Source of the DNA: Macrotrachela quadricornifera
Taxonomy: Eukaryota > Rotifera > Eurotatoria > Philodinida > Philodinidae
Length of the DNA: 64,000 nucleotides
Direction of reading: 5' to 3'
NCBI GenBank assembly: GCA_022393335.1
Contig: JAJEKB010021111.1
Coordinates: 1,080,601-1,144,600, forward strand
Position numbers and translations under genes: made by a program. This document shows, piece by piece, positions 1 to 11,092 of the stretch; within the stretch, counting starts at the first letter, position 1, and each line of letters begins with the position of its first letter. The notes beneath the pieces are model-generated. The model had not been told where the DNA came from. It saw only the letters and a list, made by a program, of their open reading frames with translations, and made no database searches.

Positions 1-54
1 ATGAATAAGTTACATGAAAAATACTGAGAGCGCCATTCATTTTGACTCACGCGT
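1..54. mobile_element. Right end of a TA-flanked foldback MITE (cut by window edge)
   Basis: These bases are nearly identical to 5961-6014, the right terminus of the foldback element at 5017-6014, and are followed by TA at 55-56. One base differs in the terminal ACGGGTGAG motif. The rest of this copy lies before the window. This is a sequence comparison within the window only. Confidence 0.8.
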
Positions 55-414
55 TAGTTCAGTATTTAGCGCTGCATCGACCGGTAGTAGTAGAAATCAT
101 AACTGCACTTTTTATATAGGGTTGTCCGGAAAGTCCGTGCAACTGCACTTTAATTACATAAATGAACCGTTTAGTTCATTTTATTCTGTAAAACATGAAT
201 TTTCAACACGATTTACACCTTCTTTTCGGCTGATGACATCATTTAATGGGAGAAAAGTAGTTCTTACAACTGAGTCCATCGACAAGAAGTAGTTGAGCAT
301 TTAAAAATAAATAATGAAAGAAACGGTATCAACTACAACACAGCACACTTCTAGATTTAATTTAACAACTATGGATGATTTCATTTCAATGTCAGGTGCT
401 TAACACTCAATACC

Positions 415-590
415 ATCCCAGAATAAATAATAAAGAAAAACGAAAAGTTGCACGTATCACTACTTGAAGAGAAGAATGTGCAAAACGAAAGAATAGATAT
501 TTTATCTATTTTCTTTCGCTCTGTACATTTTTCTTTTTTTTATACGGAATAAGTGCGACTTTTGCTTCTGTTATTTATTCTTCTGGTTGT
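415..590. repeat. Imperfect palindrome nested in the mariner 5' leader
   Basis: The left half, reading from AGAATAAATAATAAAG through AACGAAAGAATAGATA, is matched by the reverse complement of the right half, TATCTATTTTCTTTCG through TTATTTATTCTTCTGG, with a turn near 500. It is about 170 bp long. The arms carry several mismatches. It probably is a small MITE that entered the mariner, which would explain the unusually long leader. No clear target duplication was identified. Confidence 0.6.
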
Positions 591-707
591 TACGAGTGAT
601 ACTTGTAGAGTTTCTACATGAAATTATCAGTGCTTTCCAAATAAACTTAGAAATGTTTCTCGCTATCACCTACTATTATTCATTTCGTATCTATTCATGC
701 TTTAGAT

Positions 708-1757
708 ATGTCAAACATCGAGTATCGAGCGGTCATAAAGTTTTTTACTCGAAAAGGACTGAATGCCACCGAAATCACCAAGGAGCTCGAGGAGGTCTAT
801 AACGATTCGAGTCCAGCGTACCGCACCGTTGCCAAATGGGTGTCTGAATTCAAGGATGATCCAGCACGAGACTTTGAAGATACACCCCGAAGTGGCCGTC
901 CACCGACTACAACCACAGATGAAAATATTGAAGCTGTGGAACACATTGTAATGCGTGATCGGCAAATTTCCGTTCGCCGTGTAGCTGACGAGTTGAACAT
1001 TCCAAAAACGATTGTCCACGAAATTATGAGCAACCACTTAGGTATGCGCAAGGTCTGTATTCGCTGGGTACCGAAATTCTTGACGCCTCTGCAACGCATT
1101 AGTCGGGTCGAGTGTTGTCAAGAGCTACTGCAAGCCTGTGAACCAAATCCAGCCAAGTTTTTAGGTCGCATTGTAACCGGAGATGAATCATGGGTGCATC
1201 ACTACGATCCACTAAGCCGCCAGGAGGCTATGGTATGGAAGAGTGCAGGAGAGGAAACACCAACTGCATCCCGCCGGCAAAGATCTGCAGGCAAGGTCAT
1301 GCTCACCATTTTCTGGGACGAGCATGGAGTGCTACTTACCGACTATCTGACTCGTGGGGAAACGATCGATGGTTCATATTACGCTTCACTTATTGAGCGG
1401 CTACGTATTACTCTTCTGGCGAAGCGTCGTGGGAGAATCGATCATGAAGTGCTACTTCTTCATGATAATGCTCCTGTCCACAAGAGCAACGCTGTGCAAG
1501 CTGCTATTCGCCGAGTGGATTTCATCGTATTGAACCATCCTTCCTATTCTCCAGATATTGCACCAAGTGACTACCATTTGTTCAAAAGACTGAAGACATT
1601 TCTCCGTGGCAAGACTTTTCGCTCCGATGATGAAGTGATAACTACTGTTGAGAATTACTTAGGTGATATGGATTCAGATTTTTTTTTCAATGGAATAAAC
1701 AGTTTATATGACCGTTGGCAACGTGTAGTTGCCAGCGAAGGTCATTACATTCAATAA
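708..1757 (+). CDS. Mariner transposase (DD34D), intact frame
   Basis: This 349-residue protein has the normal mariner length. The N-terminal part (about residues 1-110) is the paired helix-turn-helix DNA-binding region. The linker motif WVPKFLTP starts at residue 120. The catalytic triad is complete: D159 in VTGDESW, D253 in HDNAP, and D288 in SPDIAPSDY, with exactly 34 residues between the last two. It would catalyse cut-and-paste transposition at TA sites in the nucleus by binding the TIRs at 113-145 and 1795-1826. The ATG at 708 was chosen because it opens the conserved N-terminus. No stop or frameshift is present, unlike the mariner copies at 55.3 kb and 61 kb. The coding part looks more GC-rich than its flanks, as expected for a recently arrived element. 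Confidence 0.95.
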   Translation: MSNIEYRAVIKFFTRKGLNATEITKELEEVYNDSSPAYRTVAKWVSEFKDDPARDFEDTPRSGRPPTTTTDENIEAVEHIVMRDRQISVRRVADELNIPKTIVHEIMSNHLGMRKVCIRWVPKFLTPLQRISRVECCQELLQACEPNPAKFLGRIVTGDESWVHHYDPLSRQEAMVWKSAGEETPTASRRQRSAGKVMLTIFWDEHGVLLTDYLTRGETIDGSYYASLIERLRITLLAKRRGRIDHEVLLLHDNAPVHKSNAVQAAIRRVDFIVLNHPSYSPDIAPSDYHLFKRLKTFLRGKTFRSDDEVITTVENYLGDMDSDFFFNGINSLYDRWQRVVASEGHYIQ

Positions 1758-1826
1758 ATGCAGTATATATTATCGTATCTCTTCATAATACATTAGTTGC
1801 ACGGACTTTCCGGACACGGTTATATA

Positions 1827-2112
1827 GCAAGCGTTACTGGAAAGAACTCATGTGAAACCAATACATCCTGACGTCGTTAAGCAATATGAGCAGCAGTCAG
1901 TGCAATTCATTGTCGCTGACTCAATAGTAGTACCACTGAGTTCTGTATCGTTGTAGAAGATCATGTTACCACTAGCATATGGAACTAGTAGCAAAACATC
2001 ACATATTATGTGAAAATCTTTGAAATAAACAGCGTGTCGTTGTTAACGTTGTGACTGAATGAAGAGAAACGAAATTCGATAACTGTACACGTGGTCTACT
2101 ATAATATTATTC
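1827..2112. other. Unassigned spacer
   Basis: The sequence lies between the mariner right end and the next inverted-repeat element. No open frame with recognisable product and no clear repeat was seen. Confidence 0.5.
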
Positions 2113-4059
2113 ACTAATATCGATTTTTGGAAGAAATGCGCTTCAGAAAAATGCTTATAACCTTTGAAAGCAACACGCTAGAGACCTGCTGTTTTCACCA
2201 TTCGATAGATCTCCGACCGGGATGTAGTACTATAGAACAATCAGGTATTTCAATAAAATTTTTCATACAAAGTTTTTGTATGTAAGTTTGACAAGACTAC
2301 CTATTCCAAAGAGTATGATTGGTTTTAACTTTAAATTAGTAGAATCGATAATCTGAATCAAGATCTAAAATTCTAGACTAGACTGGACTTTATATCTCTT
2401 ACAGTTCGAAAGTTATGAACATTCTTCACAAAGACAGTTATTGGTTTTAGGATATAGAAAATATCGAAAAATGGATAGTATTTTGAGATTTTCTTTGTCG
2501 AAATTTGTTTTTTACACAAAATTAACATCATATTCGAAATTACGATGAAAAACTACAATAGAAACTCTATTTTTTATCGTAAAATATTTTCCATATAAAA
2601 CTGACGGGTCGCGTTCACTTTGCCGATAACCACTTTGCTGACTGGTAGTTTTGCCGACAGGTACACTTTGTCGACAATTCATTTTGCCGACAAAAACTCA
2701 AAGTCAAGAAACATTGATATTTGTCGAAAATATTGCATTAGAATTTCAAACTCAATTATTACCCGTGGAATAACTGCTGTGACATGCATCTTCAGATGCT
2801 GTTATAAGAATTTTCCTTTCATGTCATATATGTATGACGAACTCTACCTTTCCTTTCGTATATATGTGATGGTTTTTTCTTTTTCAATCATATATGTATG
2901 GTGGATAGTTTCCTTACCTGTCACATATATACATATATGTGATGGATTTTTCCTATCTTTCTACTTCCCTTTCTTTCACATTGTCTTATGGATGTTTCTT
3001 TCGTTGTTCATCATCCATGGGATTTTCCATCCTATGACGTTGGGAAGTATTAATTGCTCGATCTCATGTTGGTATTTTCACAATGATTAAACAGATTCAA
3101 AAAGAACAAAGTGAAGTTGAAATGGAAATTGAAAACTCGATGTGTAGAGAACCAGCTCCAAGAAAACACAGGGGAAGACGAAAACAGAATCTCGAATTCA
3201 AAATGTTATTGCTGATCGTGGTAATAGATCAATTATCGGTTTTCTTCGGGGCTTTGTCCATAATCTTTCACTTTAGACAATTGTAATTCTTATTAAAAGA
3301 ACTTACAAAAACCACGAGAAAGAATTTTGTAAAAAAATTAATTAGAATTTATATCGTAATTACCTATATTTGTTGTCCTTTATCTACGGGGACTGGTTCG
3401 TACACCTCCTCGTGGTATGCCATGAAAACCACTAGATTTAATAGGCTAATATATGAATAAACTTTGTCGACAAAATAAACTGTCGGCAAAATAATCTGTC
3501 GGCAAAGTAATTGTCGACAAAGTGTACCAGACCCAAAACTGACCCGTACTTCCCTTGAGTTTTTTTTAACTAAAATTTGTCCCTACCCCCCCCCCCCCAA
3601 TAGGTCAGTTTTATATGGAAAATATTTTACGATAAAAAATAGAGTTTCTACTGTAGTTTTTCATCGTAATTTCGAATATGATGTTAGTTTTGTGTAAAAA
3701 ACAAATTTCGACAAAGAAAATCTCAAAATACTATCCATTTTTCGATATTTTCTATATCCTAAAACCAATAACTGTCTTTGTGAAGAATGTTCATAACTTT
3801 CGAACTGTAAGAGATATAAAGTTCAGTCTAGTCTAGAATTTTAGATCTTCATTCAGGTTATCGATTCTACTAATTTAAAGTTAAAATCAATCATACTCTC
3901 TGGAATAGGTAGTCTTGTCAAACTTACATATAAAAACTTTGTATGAAAAATTTGTATTGGAATACCTGATTGTTCTATAGTACTACATCCCGGTCGGAGA
4001 TCTATCGAATGGTGAAAACAGCAGGTCTCTAGCGTATTGCTTTCAAAAATCGATATTAG
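2113..4059. mobile_element. Long inverted-repeat (foldback-like) element, about 1.95 kb
   Basis: The left arm, about 2113-2605, is the reverse complement of the right arm, about 3603-4059. For example CTAATATCGATTTTTG at the left end matches CAAAAATCGATATTAG at the right, and CATATAAAACTGAC at the inner left matches GTCAGTTTTATATG at the inner right. The left arm has about 37 extra bases near its outer end. The core between the arms holds a second inverted-repeat element. No transposase was recognised, so it is probably non-autonomous. Confidence 0.8.
2606..3602. mobile_element. Inner element with clustered TTTGCCGACA/TTTGTCGACA motifs
   Basis: Sitting in the core of the 2113-4059 foldback, this segment has inverted subterminal repeats. 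TACACTTTGTCGACAATT at about 2661 matches its reverse complement at about 3511-3530. The ten-base motif TTTGYCGACA or close variants occur about five times at the left end in one orientation and about four times at the right end in the opposite one. Clustered subterminal motifs of this kind often serve as transposase binding sites. The interior has only low-complexity frames and a poly-C run near 3587. No known transposase was recognised. Confidence 0.6.
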
Positions 4060-5014
4060 TTATCATAAAAAAAGAAAAAACCTTCTGTTAAACTTTTGAC
4101 TTTGAAGCATTTTACATACATCATAAATACCTAAAAAGTTGCATATCTTACTAGCTGAACGCTAATCATTAATAGTGTTTTAAAATTCATCAGTCTACTG
4201 ATGAGATTTTTAATTCGATCCGAATATGTATAATCTTATAAACTGACACTATAAACACCTTCGTTTTTCAATGATGTATACATAAAACTTCTAATCAATA
4301 GTTTGCTTATTCAAATATAATTTTCATTACTTAAGGTAATAATTCAAATCATTCGCTAAGATAGGCTAAGATCGTTCTAACATGACGTTTAGTAATGATT
4401 TAATTTAAATCTGAGATAAATTGATATTTAATTTTTAAATATTTCAAATTTCAATTTGGTTGCGTCCAAATGCAATTTAGTTTCAAAATGCAACTAAAAA
4501 CACGAAATGCTTCATCCGAGCTACATGTAAATGCGTTCATACTCTTGCGTTTTGAACACAAATCAATGAAAATCCAAATGTATTAGTAAGTAAAATCTAT
4601 GTAGTTCGATTCTCAGAATAGGTTTTTCTACAAGAGTTTCTTCATACATATAGTTATGTTTAAGTCAAAACATATTATTATATTAAACTAATAGAACAGT
4701 AAAAGTTTCATCATTACCACAAATGTTATTGCACAACTTCCATATCGTTTCATAATAAATTGATCATTAAAATACTCTAAAATATGAAGGTCCGATGTGT
4801 ATGAGTTATTTTATATTGCTTGAAAGGTGTACAGTAGATGGGAGATGACTCTTTAATCGAGTTGTCAACAATGAAACACCATCACTTTCTTAATAATAAC
4901 TTCTCATACATTAAATATGACTTTCAATTATCTTTTTTACTGATTGTTATGTTTGCTCGTTCAAATGATTCAAGTCTCTTTGAAGCAAAAATTATTACCT
5001 GTAACAAGATGAAG
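4060..5014. other. AT-rich spacer, nothing recognised
   Basis: No frame above background, no repeat shared with the rest of the window and no RNA gene could be identified. Confidence 0.4.
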
Positions 5015-5016
5015 TA

Positions 5017-6014
5017 ACGGGTGAGTCAAAATGAATGGCGCTCTCAGTATTTTTCATGCAACTTATTCATTTTTCAGTGTTTAAGAAAAAAGTTTTTTTT
5101 GCCAAAAGATTCGTCGTGAAATTCTCTACTAAACGTATGTATTTTTATTATCTTAAATAATCTCCATTATTTTGAGACGTGCGATACAACCAGTTGGTTC
5201 AAGAATTGCAACTTCCAAACACAACATTTTTTCCATTTTTTTTTACTGCACATTTTAACTCTTCGACTATGCTACCTTTGAAATTACTGTATTCAAGAAA
5301 ACAAAATATACCACAAGACGCAGCATGAAAAGTTCTACAAACTACCAACTAAAGTTTATTTTAATAGTGTACTTTTTGTTTTCAAAACAGAAAGATTTTG
5401 TGAGATTAGTCTTTTTCCGTTATGAAAAGCTGGTCGCACAGAGTTTGGAGCCTCTTTGAGCATAAAAAGTACAGAAATAAAATAAATCGTTCTTTATAAA
5501 CTGTAGACCTTTTCACGCTGCATCATATGGTATACTTTGTTTTTTTTTAGAGAATCCTATTAGTTGATCAAAAGATAAAATAAGGAAATGAAATTCTCGT
5601 TCGTGTAAAAAAAATTATTTTCTCACAATAGCAAATTTAACCACGCAAAAGTTTTATTTTACTTGAAGACAAAAAGTACACTATTAAAATAACCTTTACT
5701 TGGTAGTTTATAGAGCTTCTCACGCTGCATCTTGTGATATATTTTGTTTTCTTGAATACAGTGATATTCAAAGAAACAATAATAGAAGAAATAAGTTCTA
5801 AAAAATGTTGTGTTTGAAAGTTGCAATTCTTGGACCAACCGGTTGTATCGCACGTCTCAAAATAATGGAGATTATTCAAGATAATAAAAATACATACGTT
5901 TTGTAGAGAATTTCACGACGAATCTTTTGGTAAAAAAACTTTTTTCTTAAACACTGAAAAATGAATAAGTTACATGAAAAATACTGAGAGCGCCATTCAT
6001 TTTGACTCACCCGT
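5017..6014. mobile_element. TA-flanked palindromic (foldback) MITE, 998 bp
   Basis: The element begins ACGGGTGAGTCAAAATGAAT and ends with its reverse complement, and is flanked by TA at 5015-5016 and 6015-6016. The two arms (about 5017-5400 and 5633-6014) are highly similar over about 370 bp. The TA duplication and length suggest mobilisation by a Tc1/mariner-type transposase. A third copy end lies at 1-54 and a one-armed diverged copy at 29005-29551. The core 5400-5605 is the same non-repeated segment that is found in the 29-kb copy, which indicates that the family has a conserved internal sequence and is not only a chance palindrome. Confidence 0.88.
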
Positions 6015-6179
6015 TAGCTTCTTCTTAACAGCAAATGATCAATATTATACTTTCATATGATTCCATTTGTTCGTTTTTGACTTATTTTTAATAAATAACC
6101 TTCGTATTCGTACAAGAAAGAAAAGCAATGATGTGCATGTATTTGGTAGAAGATGTACATTACCGAAAATTTATCTTCG

Positions 6180-6877
6180 TTTGTTATCTGAGCGATGATG
6201 ATTTGAACGAATATTCTGAAAATAAAATGACGAAACAGATTTCACAATTATCTACACCTTAGGAAGAAAACGGCATGGAGAGAAAATCGGCAGATCTTTC
6301 TGACCTTAATGGATGCATTGTCATGAAATTTCACGGTATTGATTAGAGCATATGGGTTGTATTAAGTTTCAGGAAACTCAAAATATTTTTAGACACCAAA
6401 CAATTTTCGAAAGTCTATTCTAGTTCCTTAGTAGACATAGGAATCATGATTGATGGACAAGACAAACAATCTCCCTTTGGACACTTTATTACTCTTCGGA
6501 AATCGAAATGCATTCTCAAAAAAGGAAGTCCTAATCTTATTTAAACCACAAGGTATTTTCAAGTCAGAGTATCAGGAAATCCACAATAATCTTGTCACTT
6601 TCTTTGGGAGCGTCACTTGATACAAACATGACGTGTTTCTCTTAGTTAGCTTTCTAAAATAGTGTTCAGTGCTTTTGAAGCTTGTGCTCCTTAACTTTTA
6701 GAAGAGACAACATTGAAGATAGCGACGTCAGCATCTCGTCCTATGATACAGGATGATGTGCCAATTAAAAAGAAATGTTGATGGACCTTTACTGTCAAAC
6801 TTAAAGTCAGTTATTTCGCATCAAATTAAAATTTCCACTGCGAAGAAAGTATCTCTTTGCATGTTCATGAGAAAGTC
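6180..6877 (-). pseudogene. Pogo/Tigger-like transposase remnant (DDE_1 superfamily)
   Basis: The minus-strand translation carries a broken series of segments that resemble the C-terminal half of pogo/Tigger transposases. They include PMSTKELE near 6440 (compare SHMS..VLE), LNTTHML near 6355 (compare HTTH.LQPLD), and ILFSEYSFKSSSLR near 6200 (compare NIFsdeeF). Several in-frame stops and frame changes interrupt it. The piggyBac element at 6882-9056 inserted at a TTAA on its upstream side, and further fragments may continue at 9057-9200. The family call rests on weak spaced similarity and is tentative. Confidence 0.4.
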
Positions 6878-7126
6878 TTAACCCGTTCGTGCCGGGGTCC
6901 GTTTATATACGGACTGAGGTTTTCGTCATGTTATCAATATATTCATTTGATTTAAACTATCTTTGCGAGATACCTGTCTCTTGCTCTGCTCGTATCGAAC
7001 ATTCTTCAATCGTCGATGTCTGTTTTATGAATGCGTTTCTTCTGTTCTCTTGTTTGATAATACCCTTACTGACCTTCTGTGCCTTTCGATAGTATTCACG
7101 AATATTCTCTGTTCTTTTCATATTTC

Positions 7127-7134
7127 TATATAAA
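7127..7134 (+). promoter_or_regulatory. Candidate TATA box of the piggyBac transposase
   Basis: TATATAAA lies about 150 bp before the transposase ATG and inside the element. The match is good, but TATA-like strings are frequent in this AT-rich DNA. Confidence 0.35.
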
Positions 7135-7282
7135 CGTGACTGTCGATTAGGACGCAAAACATTTCTTTCTGTGAATACGTGTGATTATTCTCACAATTAT
7201 CAACTATTCTCGTTGTATTAATCATATCTTCATCGAAAAGAAACTATTCGCCTACTAAGCCTACTCAAAATCTTGATTCATC

Positions 7283-8968
7283 ATGGCAATAGCAAAACAT
7301 GATGGGACCGACATGGATAATGGATCAGAAAATGCTTTTGAGACAGGTATTGAAGAGTCAGTCTCATCGAATCTACAAAGTGAAGAATCAGTCTCATCCG
7401 GCCTACAAAGTAATGAATCAGACGATGACTCAATACCAATAGAATTGGTCAATACTCGTGACTGGATTCAATCTAATTTCCACCCACATATCTTCCCTTT
7501 TGATGAACGAAATTCTGGTATTTCACCGAAGACGAACGTATTGAATTGTGAAACACCACTCGATTATTTTGAACTGTTATTCGATGAGAAACTCATTGAT
7601 TTTATTGTTGAAAAAACGAATAAAAATCGGGAGCATTGTACTAGTGGTGCAAAACTAAATCCAAATTCGCATGAGGCAAAGTGGATTCCGACAAATCGCT
7701 CGGAAATATACTTATTTTTGGCAGTGATAATGCTGATGACCATGACTCGAAAGAATAAAATTCATGACTATTGGTCAACTGATCCATTGATTGCCCCACC
7801 TATGTTCAGACAACTATTTGCCCGAGATAGATTTATGGCACTTTTAAGGTACTTACATTTCAACGATGATTCGAAGAAGATGAATAAAGACAAATTGCAT
7901 AAGATCAAGCCGATAATAAATAATTTACGAAGAAAGTTTAGCCAGCTCTTTATCCCATATAAAAATCTCTGCATCGACAAAAGCTTAGTCCTTTGGAAAG
8001 GACGTCTATCTTTCAAACAATACATTCCAACAAAAAGACATCGAGTTGGTATAAAAGTATTTGTGCTTTGTGACTGTAAGACGGGAACTGTGTTGGATTT
8101 CATTGCATATACCGGATCTTCGATGGAACTTGAATGTGATGAAACTCTGGGAATAGCTGGGTCTGTAGTCATGACTTTATTGAAGCCGTATTTGAACGAG
8201 GAGCATTCACTTTTTGTTGATAACTGGTACACAAGCCATTCCTTATTTGAAAAGTTACATAAACTCAAAACTGGTGCGTGTGAAACCATCCGCAAAAATC
8301 TTACTGGATTACCCTACTTGCACGAACTGGTAAAAGGAGAATATGATTACCAAAACACTAACAATCTATTAGTTATAAAGTGGAGTGGTAAACAGGATGT
8401 CATCATGTTGTCCACGATTCACAAGCCTCGGATGATCAAGACAGAAAAAACTGATTGGAAAAATCATGAACAGATTGTAAAACCCGAATGTGTTGTCGAC
8501 TACAACGAGAATAGGGATGCAGTAGACAAAGCTGATATGCGGATTAGTTTTATACAATGTTTACGAAAGATCATCAAATGGTACAAAAAGTTTTTTTTCC
8601 ATCTGCTCGATATGTCAACATTGAATTCTTATACATTATTCAAACTTAGGAATGGAAGCAATGTTTCCTTTGAAAATTTCCGTATTCAACTGATCCGAGG
8701 ACTAATCGAACGGTATGCACAGCCTAAAAGAGCACTTGGGCGACCAGTTAGCGGAGACAATCCATTGCGTCTAACTGAACGTCATTTCCCGTCTTTAGTT
8801 CCTCCAACTGCAGCAAAGAGAAACACGCAAAAATGTTGCATAGTTTGCGGTCAAACTTGCAAGCGAGAGAAGAAACGAAGTGATACACGTTATCAATGCG
8901 CTGTTTGTGATGTCGGTCTATGTGTCGTAGACTGTTTCGAAGTGTATCATACTTTAAAACATTTTTGA
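7283..8968 (+). CDS. piggyBac transposase (DDE_Tnp_1_7), intact frame
   Basis: This 561-residue protein begins with an acidic, Ser-rich N-terminus (about residues 1-55). Next comes the DDE_Tnp_1_7 core, with KGRLSFKQYIPTKRHRVGIK around 241-260. The expected catalytic aspartates are present: D264 in LCDCKTG, D313 in FVDNWYTSHSLFEKL, and D415/D418 in DYNENRDAVDKAD. The C-terminus (about 515-561) is the Cys/His-rich zinc domain of the family, starting CCIVCGQTC and ending in CDVGLCVVDCFEVYH, which binds the element ends. It excises and inserts DNA at TTAA without leaving a footprint. No stop or frameshift is seen. The family's usual IDE at the head of the core reads IDK here, but that residue is not one of the catalytic set. 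Confidence 0.95.
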   Translation: MAIAKHDGTDMDNGSENAFETGIEESVSSNLQSEESVSSGLQSNESDDDSIPIELVNTRDWIQSNFHPHIFPFDERNSGISPKTNVLNCETPLDYFELLFDEKLIDFIVEKTNKNREHCTSGAKLNPNSHEAKWIPTNRSEIYLFLAVIMLMTMTRKNKIHDYWSTDPLIAPPMFRQLFARDRFMALLRYLHFNDDSKKMNKDKLHKIKPIINNLRRKFSQLFIPYKNLCIDKSLVLWKGRLSFKQYIPTKRHRVGIKVFVLCDCKTGTVLDFIAYTGSSMELECDETLGIAGSVVMTLLKPYLNEEHSLFVDNWYTSHSLFEKLHKLKTGACETIRKNLTGLPYLHELVKGEYDYQNTNNLLVIKWSGKQDVIMLSTIHKPRMIKTEKTDWKNHEQIVKPECVVDYNENRDAVDKADMRISFIQCLRKIIKWYKKFFFHLLDMSTLNSYTLFKLRNGSNVSFENFRIQLIRGLIERYAQPKRALGRPVSGDNPLRLTERHFPSLVPPTAAKRNTQKCCIVCGQTCKREKKRSDTRYQCAVCDVGLCVVDCFEVYHTLKHF

Positions 8969-9060
8969 ATGCTTTTCTATCAGAATAAAACTCCATCATA
9001 ACTTTGTGCAACAATAGGTTCTTCATTCATCATCAAAAAAACCCGGCACGAACAGGTTAA

Positions 9061-11092
9061 TTTTCGCAGAGCGTTGAGCTCCCTGAGGATCAAGAATATG
9101 CCAATCATATCTCATACAACCTTTATAGTTAGTAAAAATCTTCTGTGCATAGGTGTCTCAAAGAATAAGCCCTCTAGAAACTGCTAGAATGGATGACATC
9201 ATTGTCAAGCATGGACAAGAGAAATTTGCGAAGAATGGAAATGGTGCTGTACTTTGAATTCAAACATAGCGTACTTTTAAAAACCAGATTGTGCACCAAA
9301 TAGTATGAAGCAGATGGAACATTTCTTATTTGGGATTATAAGAGAAATGTAAGCTGAGAGATAGAGGAAAGGAAGTGCAATACCCATTAATAATATCAGA
9401 ATAATAAAAAATCGTTATTTAACGCTCGTTATCTCCATGGAAACCATTATTTTGTATGCGCGAAAAAGACTCATAGAAAGAACACGATCCTATTTCAAGT
9501 TGTAATAAATTACGTCTAGATTTTTCCTTCTTATTTCGCAAGTTAAACGAAGAAGAAAAGAAAGTATAGCGTTCAATTCAAATTTTACTGCCATTGTTGT
9601 CACTGATATCTCAGATGCATGTATTAAAAAAGTGACGTACTTCGCCACGAATTCACTGGCATTTATTCACAGACACAATGACAAAAATTTGTAAAACCCA
9701 TCTGAGTATAGTTTTTGATCCAAGCATATTGATATCACACGAAGACAGATGGTTCTTATATTTCTAAAAACCTGGATCATAACGAATGCTTGAAATAAAT
9801 CAGAGCTCTTTCGGCTTACGTTATTATAGGTTGATCAACGCAATAACAATGGTAAATATTTTTCTTTTCTAAAAAATAATCAATGCATGTTCTTTTTAGT
9901 GGATAGAGAAGCCTATTGCTATTCAATGAAAGCCTTTTTCTCAACGAAAACGATGGAGAAGTTAGACACAAGCAATACTTCGAAAGAAATTCAAGCAAAT
10001 AAAGTGTTTGTACCAAGTAAAATTATGAGCATTGATCAATATTACCTTTGAAGGAAAGGATTCTTTTCTTTCTTTCATTTATAGAGTGAGGTTAAATCTC
10101 ATGGAAATTTGTCCATCAACAATGTTAATCAAAATTTTTCGCCAAACAACCACTTCAATGGTCGTAGAGCGCATTGCTAACAAAGACTTTGATCCATCGA
10201 CTTATTTCATTTCACTTGTTGATAATGTTTGCTAGTATCAGTAAAGAAAGTGAAGTGAATGATGTAAATAGGCATTTAGAACTTCATTCCACAATACTTA
10301 TGTTATATTTAACTAAGTTTTATTTCGGAAAATAAATTGATGCTAATAAATGAAAAGAAATACAATGCATTGTTTTATTTTTGAGTAAAAAGACACTTTA
10401 CTGATGTTGTACTTGATAATCAACGATCGATTTACTGTTTAAATCAACAGAAAATTGTAAATACTCTGCTGATTATGATACTAATCGATGTGGTTGCAAG
10501 AAAAATAACAGAAAATGCTATATTAATAGGAAATCAGTAAATATAAAAATTGTTAGACTCTTGTTATGTATTTTATCGCATTACAATATCTCGATATTCT
10601 TGTTGTCCGTTGTTTATCACCATTTAGCGTTTTGTTTTATCTTAAACTCGACTAGCTTCATCCTAGTATATTCTTTTATTTTAATGTCAACTTCGACATA
10701 CATATATTGTATATTGACTGCCTTTTTCGTTTGTCTTGCTGGTGAAAATAAAACTGAGTTTATCCATGTTGTATTAAAGATAATAGAAATTATCAGAATA
10801 TAATGAGTAATATATTGACAATAAAGATCACACCATTCAACTTGTTCTTATATAGAAACTTAAACATGTTTTAACTACGGTTGGACTTTCGAAGTGAATA
10901 GAACACGCGCTCGTCATTGTCAAGATAATTGTGTATGCATCACTGATAAGAATCTCTGACTTTACATCATCGTAATAAACATCATTTGGTCAACAATGAT
11001 AGTATTAAATGAATAATACGACCTTGTTCGACTTATATAATAGTGTCATTGTTTTTTTTTATTTCATATAATTTTATATTCGAGTGATAGTG
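9061..11092. other. Intergenic DNA, mostly unassigned
   Basis: The first about 150 bp may continue the pogo-like relic split by piggyBac. The rest is AT-rich. Short open frames at 9816-10016, 10032-10235 and 10561-10803 have no recognisable motif and the last lacks an ATG start. The promoter of the acyltransferase gene must lie at the right end. Confidence 0.4.

Larger units (their letters stand above)
113..1826 (+). mobile_element. Apparently complete mariner (Tc1/mariner) transposon
   Basis: Near-perfect terminal inverted repeats are visible: GTCCGGAAAGTCCGTGCAAC at about 124-143 and its reverse complement at about 1797-1816, both inside TATATA ends consistent with TA target duplication. 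The element is about 1.7 kb, longer than the usual 1.3 kb of mariners because the 5' leader before the transposase is about 590 bp and contains a palindrome at 415-590. The transposase frame is open throughout. Intact ends plus an intact frame suggest a recent arrival; whether it is active cannot be told from sequence. Confidence 0.9.
6882..9056 (+). mobile_element. Apparently complete piggyBac transposon with TTAA duplication
   Basis: TTAA occurs at 6878-6881 and again at 9057-9060. Directly inside are inverted repeats: CCCGTTCGTGCCGGG on the left and CCCGGCACGAACAGG on the right (one mismatch). The element is 2175 bp and carries a single open transposase. A TATATAAA box at 7127-7134 and an AATAAA signal near 8983 frame the gene. 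Everything needed for an autonomous element is visible, so it may have been active recently. Confidence 0.95.

Noticed and set aside
711..1396. Other frames overlapping the mariner transposase
   Set aside because: They are shadows of the transposase frame, which has the full catalytic triad.
2620..3090. 156-codon frame
   Set aside because: It is built of repeated subterminal motifs and ATATATGTGATGG-type tracts within a non-coding element; composition is not protein-like.
4595..4625. GTTCGATTC string resembling a tRNA T-loop
   Set aside because: No pairing acceptor stem, D arm or anticodon arm could be built around it.
10561..10803. 80-codon hydrophobic frame
   Set aside because: Starts at TTG, low complexity, no splice or promoter context.
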